From: Burkholderia sp. L27(2015)
GTDB taxonomy: Bacteria > Pseudomonadota > Gammaproteobacteria > Burkholderiales > Burkholderiaceae
DNA length: 47,807 nucleotides
Direction: 5' to 3'
Assembly: GCF_009765705.1 (NCBI RefSeq)
Contig: NZ_LMUX01000021.1
Location: 1,285,768 to 1,333,574 of the forward strand
Both the position numbers and the translations under genes were made by a program. Numbering within the stretch: the stretch's first letter is position 1; each line of letters begins with the position of its first letter. Below the pieces are notes generated by a model. It ran no database searches and was not told where the DNA came from. It worked only from the letters and a program-made list of their open reading frames with translations. Of the stretch, positions 29,402 to 38,628 are shown one piece after another.

Positions 29402-30267
29402 AAGGGGGCTCCGGCTAGTCGGGCGGCATCCACCAATGCCCGCCGTGTCAGGACTCGCGCGAGTTGCCGCCGGTACCAGGCAGGCGCGTTGGCATCATCG
29501 AGAACCTCGATATCGTCGACCATGGCAGCGGCCGCATCGAGTCGGTCCAGCTTCGGCGTTGCACCCAACAGTTGTGCTTCGGCGAGCGGCCTGCGCAATG
29601 GCGTAGATGCGATGCCGCCCAGTGCGATCGCGACGCGATCGATTTTTCCCGCTACGTCGAGCGTCATCAGAACGCCCACTGAAACTACCGCCCAGTCGCC
29701 CTTGCGCCGCGCGAACTCATGAAAGCCGTAGCCATGAGTCGATGGCCAGGGCGTGAGCCGTACGGCGTTCAACAATTCGCCGGCCCCCAGCGCAGTAGAC
29801 ATGAAGCCGAGCGCGAACTCGCTCATGGTCACACATCGGCTGTGCCCCACTTTATCGACGACCATCACGCCATCGTAAAGACACGTGACCAGCGCGAGTT
29901 CGGCTGCCGGGTCCAAATTACAAAGACTCCCGCCTAGCGTGCCGCGGTTGCGCGTCTGCCGGTGCCCGACGTGGCGTATCGCCAGCGCAAGCAAAGGCAG
30001 CTTCGCAGCAATAAGCTCGGAAAACTCGATGGTGCGCTGACGTGTCATCGCGCCCATCGAAATAAAATCGCCTTCCTCGCGGATATGATCGAGTTCCGCC
30101 AACCGATTGATGTCGATCAAATGAGCGGGTGCCGCCAGCCTCAGGTTGAGCAGCGGCATCAAAGACTGGCCGCCGGCCAGCACCATGGCATCCGGCGTGT
30201 CGGACAGTAAATGCAGCGCTTCGTCCAAGGCGTTTGCGCGGTGGTAGATAACCGGAGCGAGTTTCAT
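29398..30267 (-). CDS. Molybdenum hydroxylase FAD subunit (CoxM family)
   Basis: A 289-residue FAD-binding subunit of the same hydroxylase. FAD-contact motifs are AGGQSLMPLLNLR near residue 33 and TRNRGTLGGSLCNLDPAAEL near residue 105, both close to consensus. I chose the ATG at 30267 (MKLAPVIYHRA), where family proteins begin; the open frame runs 16 codons further. The order FAD, FeS, Mo subunit is that of CO-dehydrogenase-like operons. Confidence 0.92.
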   Translation of the reverse strand: MKLAPVIYHRANALDEALHLLSDTPDAMVLAGGQSLMPLLNLRLAAPAHLIDINRLAELDHIREEGDFISMGAMTRQRTIEFSELIAAKLPLLALAIRHVGHRQTRNRGTLGGSLCNLDPAAELALVTCLYDGVMVVDKVGHSRCVTMSEFALGFMSTALGAGELLNAVRLTPWPSTHGYGFHEFARRKGDWAVVSVGVLMTLDVAGKIDRVAIALGGIASTPLRRPLAEAQLLGATPKLDRLDAAAAMVDDIEVLDDANAPAWYRRQLARVLTRRALVDAARLAGAPL

Positions 30268-30357
30268 TGCACGCTCACCAGGCGCGCGGGCCTGTCGGCG
30301 CCACAGAGGCCGCACCGAGTATCGAGCATCGTCGCGCGCCTCACCTCGGCTCGGGCG

Positions 30358-31185
30358 TTATTTCGCAACATATTCGAGCGGGTTGTAAGGCTTGTCGAGG
30401 AACTTCTTGTTCGCAGCGCTGGGGCGCATGCCCACTTCCAGGATCGCGCTATCGGGCACCTTCTTCAGCGGGTTGTACTGAGGGTGGTGATGCTTGATTA
30501 CCGGATCGTTCGATTTCGCGTTGTAGCAGGAAATCAACACCCATCGCCGCTTGGGCGAGTCGTTACGTGCCGAGGTGTGCAGCATGTTGCAGTGAAAAAA
30601 TATCACGTCGCCCGGTTCCATCACGCACTGCACCGTTTCGAGTTGCTTCACCAGATGCTCGACACGCGCCGGATCAGCCGACACCTGCTTGCCCGACTGC
30701 ACATGATCGACGCGGCCCACGAGGTGCGAGCGTCTGAGCACCTGCAGGCAACCGTTCTCGACCGTGCAGGGATCGAGCGCCATCAGGCACGACGCCATCA
30801 TCGGGAACAGGCAGCCGTTGTTGTACCAATAGCCGTAGTCCTGATGCCACTCCCATGCACCGCCCTCGAACGGCTCCTTGGCATTGAGTTTCGAGTTGTA
30901 GTGATACACCTCGTCGCCGATCAGCGACTCCATCGAATCGACAATGCGCTCGCTGCGCGAGAACATGCCGAAGATATCGTCGCCCGGATCGCTCCAGACC
31001 GTCATGCGTGTCTGGCTACCGGTCGTGTCACTGCGGATATAGGCCGACTTCTGCATCGCCTCGTCGGTTTCGGCGGTTCTCAAGATGAGGTTCGCCTCTT
31101 CGGTCGTAAACATTTTCCGGGCGATCACAAAACCTTCGCGGTGATACTCGGCGATCTGTTGCGGATTCAATGCTAATGCGGACAT
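30358..31185 (-). CDS. PhyH-family Fe(II)/2-oxoglutarate dioxygenase
   Basis: A 275-residue phytanoyl-CoA hydroxylase-type oxygenase. The iron ligands are visible: His114 and Asp116 in WEWHQDYGYW, and His203 in NMLHTSARN. Arg213 or Arg214 (KRRW) would bind the 2-oxoglutarate carboxylate. Length and motifs also fit ectoine hydroxylase, but the operon context (Rieske oxygenase, molybdenum hydroxylase, PotABCD-like importer) argues for a catabolic hydroxylation or oxidative N- or O-demethylation. The substrate is unknown. Confidence 0.88.
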   Translation of the reverse strand: MSALALNPQQIAEYHREGFVIARKMFTTEEANLILRTAETDEAMQKSAYIRSDTTGSQTRMTVWSDPGDDIFGMFSRSERIVDSMESLIGDEVYHYNSKLNAKEPFEGGAWEWHQDYGYWYNNGCLFPMMASCLMALDPCTVENGCLQVLRRSHLVGRVDHVQSGKQVSADPARVEHLVKQLETVQCVMEPGDVIFFHCNMLHTSARNDSPKRRWVLISCYNAKSNDPVIKHHHPQYNPLKKVPDSAILEVGMRPSAANKKFLDKPYNPLEYVAK

Positions 31186-31221
31186 GTGCGCTCCCCGTGC
31201 CTTCGTAAGCTATTCAGATGA

Positions 31222-31728
31222 TCAGATGTATATCGCCATCGCGGTGAAAGACCCCGAACAGTCGACCAGCGTCGCCTTCTTCATGCGGATCTTGAAATCG
31301 CTGCCCTGACGTAGCAGGTGAAATTCATAGCGGCCTGCGTACCACCTCGGCTCCGCACGCCGGAACTCGGCGAGCACGAAGCAAGCGTGGGCTCGCCATT
31401 CGCCCGATGACTGCGGCTCGGGATCCAGTTCGATATTGGTGACGAGGTGGGTGGTATGCGAGGGCGGCGCCTGGATATGGACATCGGGGTGAGCCAGACG
31501 CTTGATGCGGGCGTGCATGGTGTCGCGCGTGTCATAGAAAATCGACACCGCCTCGTCCGGGCTGCTCTGATCGTGTAGCGTGGGAACCCAATACACGCCG
31601 TCTTCGGTGAACAGCGCCGACCACTCCTCGAAGCGGCGCTCGTCGAGCAGACGCGCCTCGCGATACAGGAACTGCTCCACCTCGCGCAGCTCGGGCGCGT
31701 GTTGGACAACCGCGGCGATGCTATTCAT
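31222..31728 (-). CDS. Rieske aromatic-ring-hydroxylating dioxygenase, beta subunit
   Basis: A 168-residue cone-shaped beta subunit of the benzoate/anthranilate dioxygenase type. The start VEQFLYREARLLDERRFEEW and LFTEDGVYWVP are characteristic. It has no catalytic metal and holds the alpha subunits in an alpha3beta3 complex. The start overlaps the alpha-subunit stop by 8 bases. Confidence 0.92.
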   Translation of the reverse strand: MNSIAAVVQHAPELREVEQFLYREARLLDERRFEEWSALFTEDGVYWVPTLHDQSSPDEAVSIFYDTRDTMHARIKRLAHPDVHIQAPPSHTTHLVTNIELDPEPQSSGEWRAHACFVLAEFRRAEPRWYAGRYEFHLLRQGSDFKIRMKKATLVDCSGSFTAMAIYI

Positions 31729-33049
31729 GGCCGGCTCCTTCGCACATGTATGTCAGCCAGTGCTTGTACTGAATCCGGGAAACGAACTCCGAAGTGCCCA
31801 GACCTCTCCAGCCACCCTCCTTCCAAGGCTCTTCAGTGCCCATGTGTCCGGCGAACATCACCCATTCGTTTGCGCCGGTAGAAAGACCACGCTGTGCTCT
31901 TTCGAAAATTTCCACGTCGTCGGTCTGAATCAGCGAGGCCGCCGAATGCGTCGCGGCAATCGAGCGGATGGCATCGCGGTTCATTTTTTCCGGCGCGCCA
32001 TCGAGCCACACCGGATAGATGCTCACCTCCGTGCGATCGACCGCGATCGGACGCACCACACGAATATGCTGGCCGAAAGCCTGGAACGTGAGGCTCGGAT
32101 AGATCACGCTATTGAAGCGGTCGTATTTGAGGATCGCTTCGGTATCGGCTTTGCCATGCTTGGCTTCGAGCGAGGCGACATACGCTTCGTACACAGGCCC
32201 GGACGGCAAGGTTTCCACCGGTGGACGCCCCTGATAACCATGGCCGAAATCGAAACCGACCACGCCGAACGCGTCCCAATCGATCGCGCGACGTTTGCCT
32301 TCCATCAGTCGTGGGCCGCCGCCGTGCCGTGAGAATTGGCGGCCATCCTCGTCCAGCGTCGAAGCATGCGCGTAGCTCGCATGATGCAGGTCGACGCCGT
32401 TATCGATCTGCGTTTTCCAGTTGGCACGCACGGTGTACCGGCTCACTCCGCCGCGAAGCGAAATGGTGCCGTCCGGCGCGCGATCCACCAGATCGTCCAG
32501 GCTGTGCTTGATACCGTTGAGGTAAGTCGCCAAATCCGGACCGTCGGTACTCAAGCTGGCGAATACAAAGCCGCGGTAGCTGTCGACCCGGGGCACACGT
32601 CGCATCGACCACTGCGGATCGTCGAAATCGAGGTCCTGTGGATAGCTCTTGCGCTGCGGTATCGCTGCAAGCGCGCCCGAGCTACGGTAAGTCCAGCCGT
32701 GATAGGGGCAGCGGAACAGCCGCGCATTGCCGTGCGCCGCGCTGCAAACCTCGACGCCGCGATGGGCGCAGCGGTTGAATATCACGTGCAGCTGGTTGTC
32801 CTCGTCGCGCGTGAGTAGCACCGGCTCGCGACCGAGCGTGGTCGCCAGGAAGTCGTTGGGCTGGGCCACTTGCGATTCGTGGCCGACGAAAATCCAGGCG
32901 CGGCCGAAAACACGCTCCATTTCGAGTTCGAAAATGGCCGGATCGACGTAAGCGTAGCGATGCACCCGGTCCGGCTGTACCAGCGCGCGAATCTGGTCGT
33001 CATTCCAGAGCGTCTGCGGTCGGCGCTGGATTTGGATAGTACTGAGCAT
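31721..33049 (-). CDS. Rieske aromatic-ring-hydroxylating dioxygenase, alpha subunit
   Basis: A 442-residue oxygenase subunit. The Rieske 2Fe-2S ligands are Cys94, His96, Cys114 and His117 (C-x-H-x17-C-x2-H). The mononuclear iron site is Asp220-x2-His223-x4-His228, which matches naphthalene dioxygenase spacing. Size and partner place it near benzoate, anthranilate or salicylate dioxygenases. No reductase or ferredoxin gene is in the window, so electrons must come from a partner encoded elsewhere. I chose the ATG at 33049, with AAGGAG 5 bases upstream; its first 50 bases overlap the end of the ABC ATPase gene. Confidence 0.93.
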   Translation of the reverse strand: MLSTIQIQRRPQTLWNDDQIRALVQPDRVHRYAYVDPAIFELEMERVFGRAWIFVGHESQVAQPNDFLATTLGREPVLLTRDEDNQLHVIFNRCAHRGVEVCSAAHGNARLFRCPYHGWTYRSSGALAAIPQRKSYPQDLDFDDPQWSMRRVPRVDSYRGFVFASLSTDGPDLATYLNGIKHSLDDLVDRAPDGTISLRGGVSRYTVRANWKTQIDNGVDLHHASYAHASTLDEDGRQFSRHGGGPRLMEGKRRAIDWDAFGVVGFDFGHGYQGRPPVETLPSGPVYEAYVASLEAKHGKADTEAILKYDRFNSVIYPSLTFQAFGQHIRVVRPIAVDRTEVSIYPVWLDGAPEKMNRDAIRSIAATHSAASLIQTDDVEIFERAQRGLSTGANEWVMFAGHMGTEEPWKEGGWRGLGTSEFVSRIQYKHWLTYMCEGAGHE

Positions 33050-34196
33050 TTCGACTCCTTGAAGTATCGGCAGACACCACGGCACCTGCGCCAAGTTCCG
33101 CCGCATCGCGTTCGAAAAGAATAGCGTGATCGGGTTTCCAGCAAAGATGAATTTCATCGCCTTGCACCGGACCGGCAGCCCCGGCACGACTTTCGACCGT
33201 GACCCGCAGCCCAGCCGCAAGCTCGATCACCAGATTCACAAAGTTGCCGACGAAAATGCTTTCGACCACTCGGCCGCGCACGCTGTTGTCCCCCGCCGGC
33301 AGCTCGTGCGCGCGCACCACGTGCAGATGCTCCGGACGAATCGCGAGTGTCATCGGATGCCCGTGCGCATGAACCCGCACTTGGCCAGGTGCAGCAACGG
33401 GTACGCCCGCGAGCGCGATAGCCTGACCCGTACCGGTATGCACCACGGTCACCGGCAAGAAATTGATGCGCCCCACAAACTGCGCGACGAAACGCGAAGC
33501 CGGTCGGAAATAAATATCCTCGGCGCTGCCCGTCTGTTCGACCCGGCCTTGGTTCATCACGACGATGCGATCGGACATCACCATGGCCTCGGTCTGATCG
33601 TGCGTGACATATAGCGTTGTGATCCGCAATTTCCGCTGTATCGCCCGCAGCTCATGCTGCATCGATTCGCGCAACTTGAGGTCGAGCGCTCCAAGCGGCT
33701 CGTCCATCAGCAATACCTTGGGCGGATGCGCGACCGCGCGGGCAATCGCTACGCGCTGACGCTGTCCGCCCGATAGCTCGGCTGGATAGCGTTTTTCGGT
33801 GCCCTGGAGTTTGACCAGGTCAAGCAACTCGGCAACGCGAGTGCGCTGCTCGCTTTCGGTCGCGCGCCGCTGCTTCATGCCGAACGCAATGTTCTGGGCC
33901 ACCGTGAGGTGCGGGAACAGCGCGTAATTCTGGAACACCATGCCGATTTCGCGTCGGTTCGCAGGGATACTCGTGACGTCGCTACCGTCCATCATGATGC
34001 GACCGGCACTGGGTTCGACGAAGCCGGCGATCATGCGCAGCGTTGTCGTCTTGCCGCAACCCGACGGGCCCAGCAACGTCAGGAACTCACCATCCTCGAG
34101 ATGCAGGTCGAGCGCTGCAAGTATGGTGGTGTCGCCGTAGCGCTTCTCCACTTTATGCAGTTCGACCTTGGCCGTTGAAATCGGATTCTTTTGCAT
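33000..34196 (-). CDS. PotA-like ABC importer ATP-binding protein
   Basis: A 398-residue ATPase. Motifs are Walker A GPSGCGKTT, signature LSGGQRQRVAIARA, Walker B VLLMDEP and YVTHDQTEA. Residues beyond about 250 are the TOBE regulatory domain. The ATG at 34196 overlaps the receptor stop as ATGA. The tail of about 40 residues is Ala/Ser-rich and runs 50 bases into the Rieske alpha gene, which suggests a lengthened C-terminus. It drives uptake through the adjacent two permeases and receptor (spermidine/putrescine/opine class). Confidence 0.9.
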   Translation of the reverse strand: MQKNPISTAKVELHKVEKRYGDTTILAALDLHLEDGEFLTLLGPSGCGKTTTLRMIAGFVEPSAGRIMMDGSDVTSIPANRREIGMVFQNYALFPHLTVAQNIAFGMKQRRATESEQRTRVAELLDLVKLQGTEKRYPAELSGGQRQRVAIARAVAHPPKVLLMDEPLGALDLKLRESMQHELRAIQRKLRITTLYVTHDQTEAMVMSDRIVVMNQGRVEQTGSAEDIYFRPASRFVAQFVGRINFLPVTVVHTGTGQAIALAGVPVAAPGQVRVHAHGHPMTLAIRPEHLHVVRAHELPAGDNSVRGRVVESIFVGNFVNLVIELAAGLRVTVESRAGAAGPVQGDEIHLCWKPDHAILFERDAAELGAGAVVSADTSRSRNAQYYPNPAPTADALE

Positions 34197-35269
34197 CACC
34201 GCGCACCTATCTTCCGATTCCACTTCTGCACGTACGATGCCTGATCGACCTTGGCGTAATCGATCCGGTACATGCCCGCGATCTCCTGCGGCGAGAGCTT
34301 CAGGTAGTCCAGCGATTTGTCCTTTTGCAATTGCTCCAACGCCACTTTGCTGCTGGGGATCTGTCCGCCTTCGGTGGAAGTGGCAAGTTGCATGGGCAGC
34401 GACAAGAATTGATTAACGATCCAGTCGACCGCTGCGGATTGTTTGGTGCCTTTGATCTTGACCAGGTAACCCTGCTTGAGCACACCGACCTTGCCGTTCA
34501 CGGGCATGTATGCCATGCCGAGTGATACTTTGCCCGAGAGACGCTGGATGTTCCCGGCTTGCGCGGCGGCCGCCCACACGTCGCCGTCGGTCAACTCGGT
34601 TTGCAGATTCGACGACGACGACCAGTAGCTCGCCGGTGCGATGGCGCCAATCAAGTTCAACGCAGGGTCGATATTGGATTCGCTGCCGCCTGCTTCCCAG
34701 GCCATGCCGACGATGGCGGGAATCGCTCCGCCTGCGCTGACGTCGGGTAGAGAAACCTTGCCCTTCAGTTTGGGATTTTCCAGATCCGCGTATTTGCTCG
34801 GAGCCGGGATTCCGGCTGCCTTGAATTTATCCAGGTTATAAACGATGCCTTCTTCCGTGGCCCATATCATGACTTTGTTCGAATCATATTCATCGGCGGG
34901 CAGACTATTTGCATTGGGAATCGCTTTCAAATTCAGCGGTTCGACAAAACCTCCATCCGCCAGGATGGGTAGAAAGTTGTCCATCGTTTCCATGATGTCG
35001 AATGGCGCCGGTTGACCGCGCGCGGCAATCAGCTTCGCCATGTTCTGCGCCGGCTGTCCCAACACGTATTCGATTTTTCCGCCCTCGGCCTCGAACGCTT
35101 TCCCGACGTGCGCCTCGACAATGTCGCGCCAATTTCCGCCGAACGTCGCGAGCCTGACGGTCACCCCATCAAACTGCCCGGCGAATGCCGGCGCAGATCC
35201 CAGCACGAGCACGCTCACCAGCAGCAGCGACGGCGTCCATCCGGTGACATATGCGCATTTCCGTTTCAA
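34196..35269 (-). CDS. PotD-like ABC importer periplasmic receptor
   Basis: A 357-residue solute receptor. The best start is TTG at 35269: CTGGAG lies 6 bases upstream, and it gives a compact signal peptide (LKRKCAYVTG, hydrophobic core, cleavage near APAFAGQF). The longer open frame reaches 35326. The mature protein follows the PotD/opine-binding class: VTVRLATFGGNWRDIVEAHVGKAFE near the start, then DIMETMDNFLPILADGG and KVMIWATEEGIVYN. The substrate is likely a cationic or N-containing compound by family, and it should be the growth substrate of the oxygenases encoded downstream. Confidence 0.86.
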   Translation of the reverse strand: MKRKCAYVTGWTPSLLLVSVLVLGSAPAFAGQFDGVTVRLATFGGNWRDIVEAHVGKAFEAEGGKIEYVLGQPAQNMAKLIAARGQPAPFDIMETMDNFLPILADGGFVEPLNLKAIPNANSLPADEYDSNKVMIWATEEGIVYNLDKFKAAGIPAPSKYADLENPKLKGKVSLPDVSAGGAIPAIVGMAWEAGGSESNIDPALNLIGAIAPASYWSSSSNLQTELTDGDVWAAAAQAGNIQRLSGKVSLGMAYMPVNGKVGVLKQGYLVKIKGTKQSAAVDWIVNQFLSLPMQLATSTEGGQIPSSKVALEQLQKDKSLDYLKLSPQEIAGMYRIDYAKVDQASYVQKWNRKIGAR

Positions 35270-35346
35270 GGTCTGCTCCAGATAAATTTGAAAAAATTCG
35301 TGGGCGATTGCAAGGCAACCGAGCAAACAACTAAGCAGCCGACTCG

Positions 35347-36240
35347 TCAGTCCGCTCCGCCCGTCTTGACGAACACGTCGAGTCCCACCATGCGCTGCAC
35401 CAGCAATACACAGGCAAGCGACAAAACCGTCACCACGGTAGAGACCGCCAAAATGGTGGGCTCGAAATCGAACTGCATCGCGTTGAAGATCTCGACCGGG
35501 AACGTCACGTGATCTGCACCGGTCAGGAACACGCCTATCGGCACATCAGTAAAGGAAATCATGAATGCGTAGAGCGCACCGGTGAACAACCCTGGCTTGA
35601 GTACCGGCAAGGTGATTTGCCGGAAGGTTCCCCACGCGCTCGCGCCGAGCACCAACGCGGCCTCTTCCAGGCTGTCGTCAAAGCGCTGCAGTAGCGCTAC
35701 AAGCGTGCCGATCACGAAGGGCGTCGCCGCGAAAGTGTGGGCAATCGCCAAGCCCCAGAACGTGCCGGTCGCATACCAGCCCGTGGTCGCGCCGATCGCG
35801 TAGTAGGCTTGCAGGAAGGCGAGTCCGGCTACCACGCCGGGAATCTGCAGCGGTACTCGCAGCAGTGCGAGCAGAAATGACTTGTAGCGTAGATTCGAGC
35901 GCACCAGTCCCAGCGATGCAGGAATACCGATCAGGCAAGCCATCACCGTGCAAGCGACCGCCACCTTGACCGAAAACCAAAGTGCTTCGTAGTACTTGAA
36001 TGGAATGTTCCGGTACGCATCCAGCGTGAAGTGCTCAGGCGGGAATACCACGTAGGCGCGCTGCCCGTAGTCGAACGAGGCCAGCGCCACAAACAGGATA
36101 GGCCCGAGTAGGAACAGGTAGGCGAACGTCAATATGCCGCCGTTGATCAGGTTACGACGCAGGTTACGGCTCAGGTGACGGCCGAGGTACTCACCAGGGC
36201 TGAAACCCAGGCGATGGCGGATGTCGTGCAAGGGCGTCAC
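35347..36240 (-). CDS. PotC-like ABC importer permease
   Basis: A 297-residue inner-membrane permease with about six helices. The docking loop reads LEEAALVLGASAWGTFRQI near residue 180. I chose the GTG at 36240, which overlaps the upstream permease stop as GTGA. The longer frame lies inside that gene, out of register with any family. It pairs with the following PotB-like permease. Confidence 0.9.
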   Translation of the reverse strand: MTPLHDIRHRLGFSPGEYLGRHLSRNLRRNLINGGILTFAYLFLLGPILFVALASFDYGQRAYVVFPPEHFTLDAYRNIPFKYYEALWFSVKVAVACTVMACLIGIPASLGLVRSNLRYKSFLLALLRVPLQIPGVVAGLAFLQAYYAIGATTGWYATGTFWGLAIAHTFAATPFVIGTLVALLQRFDDSLEEAALVLGASAWGTFRQITLPVLKPGLFTGALYAFMISFTDVPIGVFLTGADHVTFPVEIFNAMQFDFEPTILAVSTVVTVLSLACVLLVQRMVGLDVFVKTGGAD

Positions 36241-37091
36241 AGGATCAGCCCTCGACGAATCCGCGACACCACCGCTACCGACGCGAGGTTGATGATCAGC
36301 ACGGTGATAAGCAAGAGCGCAGCCAATGCGGCGGCCGTGCCGTAGTTGTTCTCCAGCAGCATGGTTCGTTCGATGACTACCGGTATCGTCAGTACCTTGC
36401 CGGCACCAATCAAGGCCGTCGACGTAAAGCCCCCCATGCTGACGTTGAAGATCACTAGCGCACCGCCAACCAGCCCGGGCAGACACATCGGCAGGATCAC
36501 TTGCCGGAACACCCCGGCCCGGCTAGCTCCCATGCCTTGCGCCGCCTCTTCCAGCGAACGCGGCACGGTGATCACCACGCTATAGAAAAGTAATACGGCA
36601 AAGCCCAACGAATAGTGCATCAGGCCAAGCACGACCCCCGTCAGCGTGCCGATCAAGGAGACGGGCGCACCGATCACGCCCATGGCCATCAGCAACTTGT
36701 TGAACGGGCCGTTGGCACTGAAGATCAAAATCAGCCCCAGTACTTTGACGACAATGGATACAAACGAGGACACCACGACGGCTGCCAAGAGCGCCATTCC
36801 CCAGCGCGACTTCATGCGCGCAATGATGTAAGCGACGGGAAATGCCAGTAGCAAGGTCAGTGCAGTCGCGATCGCCGACACCTCGATCGAGAGCTTGAGC
36901 GTTGCCAAATAGTAGCTATCGGATACGAGCTGAGTGTAGTTGTCCAAGCTCAGCGCATGCGCCAGGCGACCCATGCCGAGGTCGCGATGCAGGCTTCCCG
37001 TCAGGAAGATGAATTGCGAGGTGCCGAGCAATGCCAGGGAAATCAGCATCGCTGGAAGAAGTACGAGGTCCCAACGCAATTTCATAGTCAT
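36237..37091 (-). CDS. PotB-like ABC importer permease
   Basis: A 284-residue inner-membrane permease with about six helices and the docking loop LEEAAQGMGASRAGVFRQV near residue 185. A second ATG lies two codons downstream of the first. It is the first gene of the ten-gene operon that runs down to the molybdenum hydroxylase, and the GntR-type palindrome at 37347 lies about 256 bases upstream. Confidence 0.9.
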   Translation of the reverse strand: MTMKLRWDLVLLPAMLISLALLGTSQFIFLTGSLHRDLGMGRLAHALSLDNYTQLVSDSYYLATLKLSIEVSAIATALTLLLAFPVAYIIARMKSRWGMALLAAVVVSSFVSIVVKVLGLILIFSANGPFNKLLMAMGVIGAPVSLIGTLTGVVLGLMHYSLGFAVLLFYSVVITVPRSLEEAAQGMGASRAGVFRQVILPMCLPGLVGGALVIFNVSMGGFTSTALIGAGKVLTIPVVIERTMLLENNYGTAAALAALLLITVLIINLASVAVVSRIRRGLIL

Positions 37092-37514
37092 ATCCCTCGA
37101 CTACGAAAAGCGGCGCAGATCCGCGTTGGACTCGCGAGCATCAAACCGACGCCCGCCGCAGTCGCCCCGCTACTAATGACCCAGTTCAATTCGCCAACCG
37201 ACATCGCACACCTTCGTGAGAGAGACACCGTTATAAGGCACCTGCTTCTTGGGCAAAACAAAGCGATTGGAATAAGGGTATGACGCAAGCCGCCCTAACC
37301 TTATGATCGTCTTTGAGTAGCAGGTGTCGCAAGCTCCGTGCCAGAAATTGTATCCAATTCCATGTTCGGCGCTCGACGTTCTTAAACAGGTCTTCTCAAG
37401 CAGGGACAGGTCATCTCGGCGAAATAGCCAAGCAGATCGTCAGCGAACTCGCAAATGCGACGCACTGATTTGGGTACAAAATCTGGGGTGCTCAGCCCAA
37501 GCTGGTGCGTAACT
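37092..37514. promoter_or_regulatory. Intergenic region with a GntR operator candidate
   Basis: The 423 bases hold no convincing gene. ATTGTATCCAAT at 37347-37358 is an imperfect palindrome of the form ATTGKATMCAAT and matches the two sites in the GntR promoter. Read on the minus strand it contains TACAAT, a good -10 hexamer, so a bound repressor would block that promoter. This is the likely start region of the importer/oxygenase operon, with a long leader. Confidence 0.55.
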
Positions 37515-38258
37515 TCATCCAAATAGCGCGTCGGCCAAATCGACCTCTTCATACACGCCATCCAGATTCAGAGCCCGTTCGATGTGATGCAGATGCTCTA
37601 TGGCCAGTGCCTCTGCGCGCCGCGTGTCGCCGGCTTCGATCGCGTCCACCAAGCGGGCATGTTCGTCATTGGGACATGCCGCCACAGTCGGCGCCTCGAA
37701 GGTCAGGATGGCCAAGCATGTCAGCGGGGTCAATTCACGCATGATGCGTTCCGAAATCCGGCTGCCCGAAAGATCGGCAAGCAGAATATGGAATTCTCCG
37801 GACAAGCGCACTGCGGTGCGCCTGTCCCCGCTTTCTCGCGCCCGCTCCTCGCGCTCGACCATGGCACGCAGTTGCCTGATCGCACTCGGCGCCTGGCCCC
37901 GGCCGATGCGCTTGATCAGGCGCGCCACCACGGCGGGTTCCAGTGTGCGCCGCACATCCAGTACGTCATGCGCTTCCTCGGCGGTAGGCGTTGCGACAAA
38001 GGCGCCGCGATTGGGAATCAACGTGACGAGCTGTTCGACCGCCAGGCGTTGCAGCACGCCGCGAATTTGCGTGCGGCTCACGGCAAATAGCTCGGCGATC
38101 CTTTCCTCGGTGAGCTTGGTGCCTGGCAGCAAGCGGTGTTCGACGATCGCCTTGTAAATACGTTGGTGGATGTCCGCTTTGGAGGCGGCCTTCAGCGTGG
38201 CGGTCAGTTGCCGCTGCGCGCGCGGCAACGTGGCCGTCGGGACTTTGGATGGTTTCAA
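37515..38258 (-). CDS. GntR-family (FCD/FadR subfamily) repressor
   Basis: A 247-residue regulator. The winged helix-turn-helix is at about residues 25-95 (DIHQRIYKAIVEHRLLPGTKLTEE...VSRTQIRGVLQRLA). The all-helical FCD effector domain follows, with FHILLADLSGS and EHLHHIE as likely metal/effector contacts. I propose a TTG start at 38258: AGGAAAC lies 6 bases upstream and the length is then normal for the family. The frame is open to 38444, but that would place the promoter and operators inside the gene. Related palindromes in its own promoter and before the importer operon argue for autoregulation and control of that operon. Confidence 0.85.
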   Translation of the reverse strand: MKPSKVPTATLPRAQRQLTATLKAASKADIHQRIYKAIVEHRLLPGTKLTEERIAELFAVSRTQIRGVLQRLAVEQLVTLIPNRGAFVATPTAEEAHDVLDVRRTLEPAVVARLIKRIGRGQAPSAIRQLRAMVEREERARESGDRRTAVRLSGEFHILLADLSGSRISERIMRELTPLTCLAILTFEAPTVAACPNDEHARLVDAIEAGDTRRAEALAIEHLHHIERALNLDGVYEEVDLADALFG

Positions 38259-38348
38259 CTTGTTTCCTGGCGTGGTCGTGCGTAGCTGGATGAATCGAGC
38301 AATATTCTTGCCATCGCTTCCGATCGAACTCAAGAAGCCCAATGGAAA

Positions 38349-38392
38349 ATTGGATACCATGCATTCTAATATCGTATCCAATTCTTTTCGAA
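38349..38392 (-). promoter_or_regulatory. GntR gene promoter with two operator copies
   Basis: On the minus strand, -35 TTCGAA (38392-38387) and -10 TAGAAT (38368-38363) are 18 bases apart. ATCGTATCCAAT at 38371-38382 fills the spacer. ATTGGATACCAT at 38349-38360 covers the predicted start point near 38356. Both deviate by one base from ATTGKATMCAAT, and their centres are 22 bp apart, two helical turns. Confidence 0.6.
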
Positions 38393-38628
38393 GACATCCG
38401 CCTGCAAAGCCCTGATGTGCCATCGCAAACGTCATTGCGGACACGGTTGTCCTGACTGTTTCAAACCCCCGCCCTCTACCGCCTCGACCTTAATTCTTCT
38501 AATCTTCAGTCCATCGATCGACCGCAGGCAAACGAGTTTCAAAGCCCAAGGTTGACCTGCTGAAACGTACGGCCGCGCTGAAGCTACAACCCGCTACTAC
38601 CGGCCACAACCGAATACTGAGGAAAATC

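Noticed and set aside
26571-30267. Aerobic carbon monoxide dehydrogenase
   Set aside because: The subunit order fits, but the large subunit lacks the AYRCSFR active-site motif of form I CO dehydrogenase.
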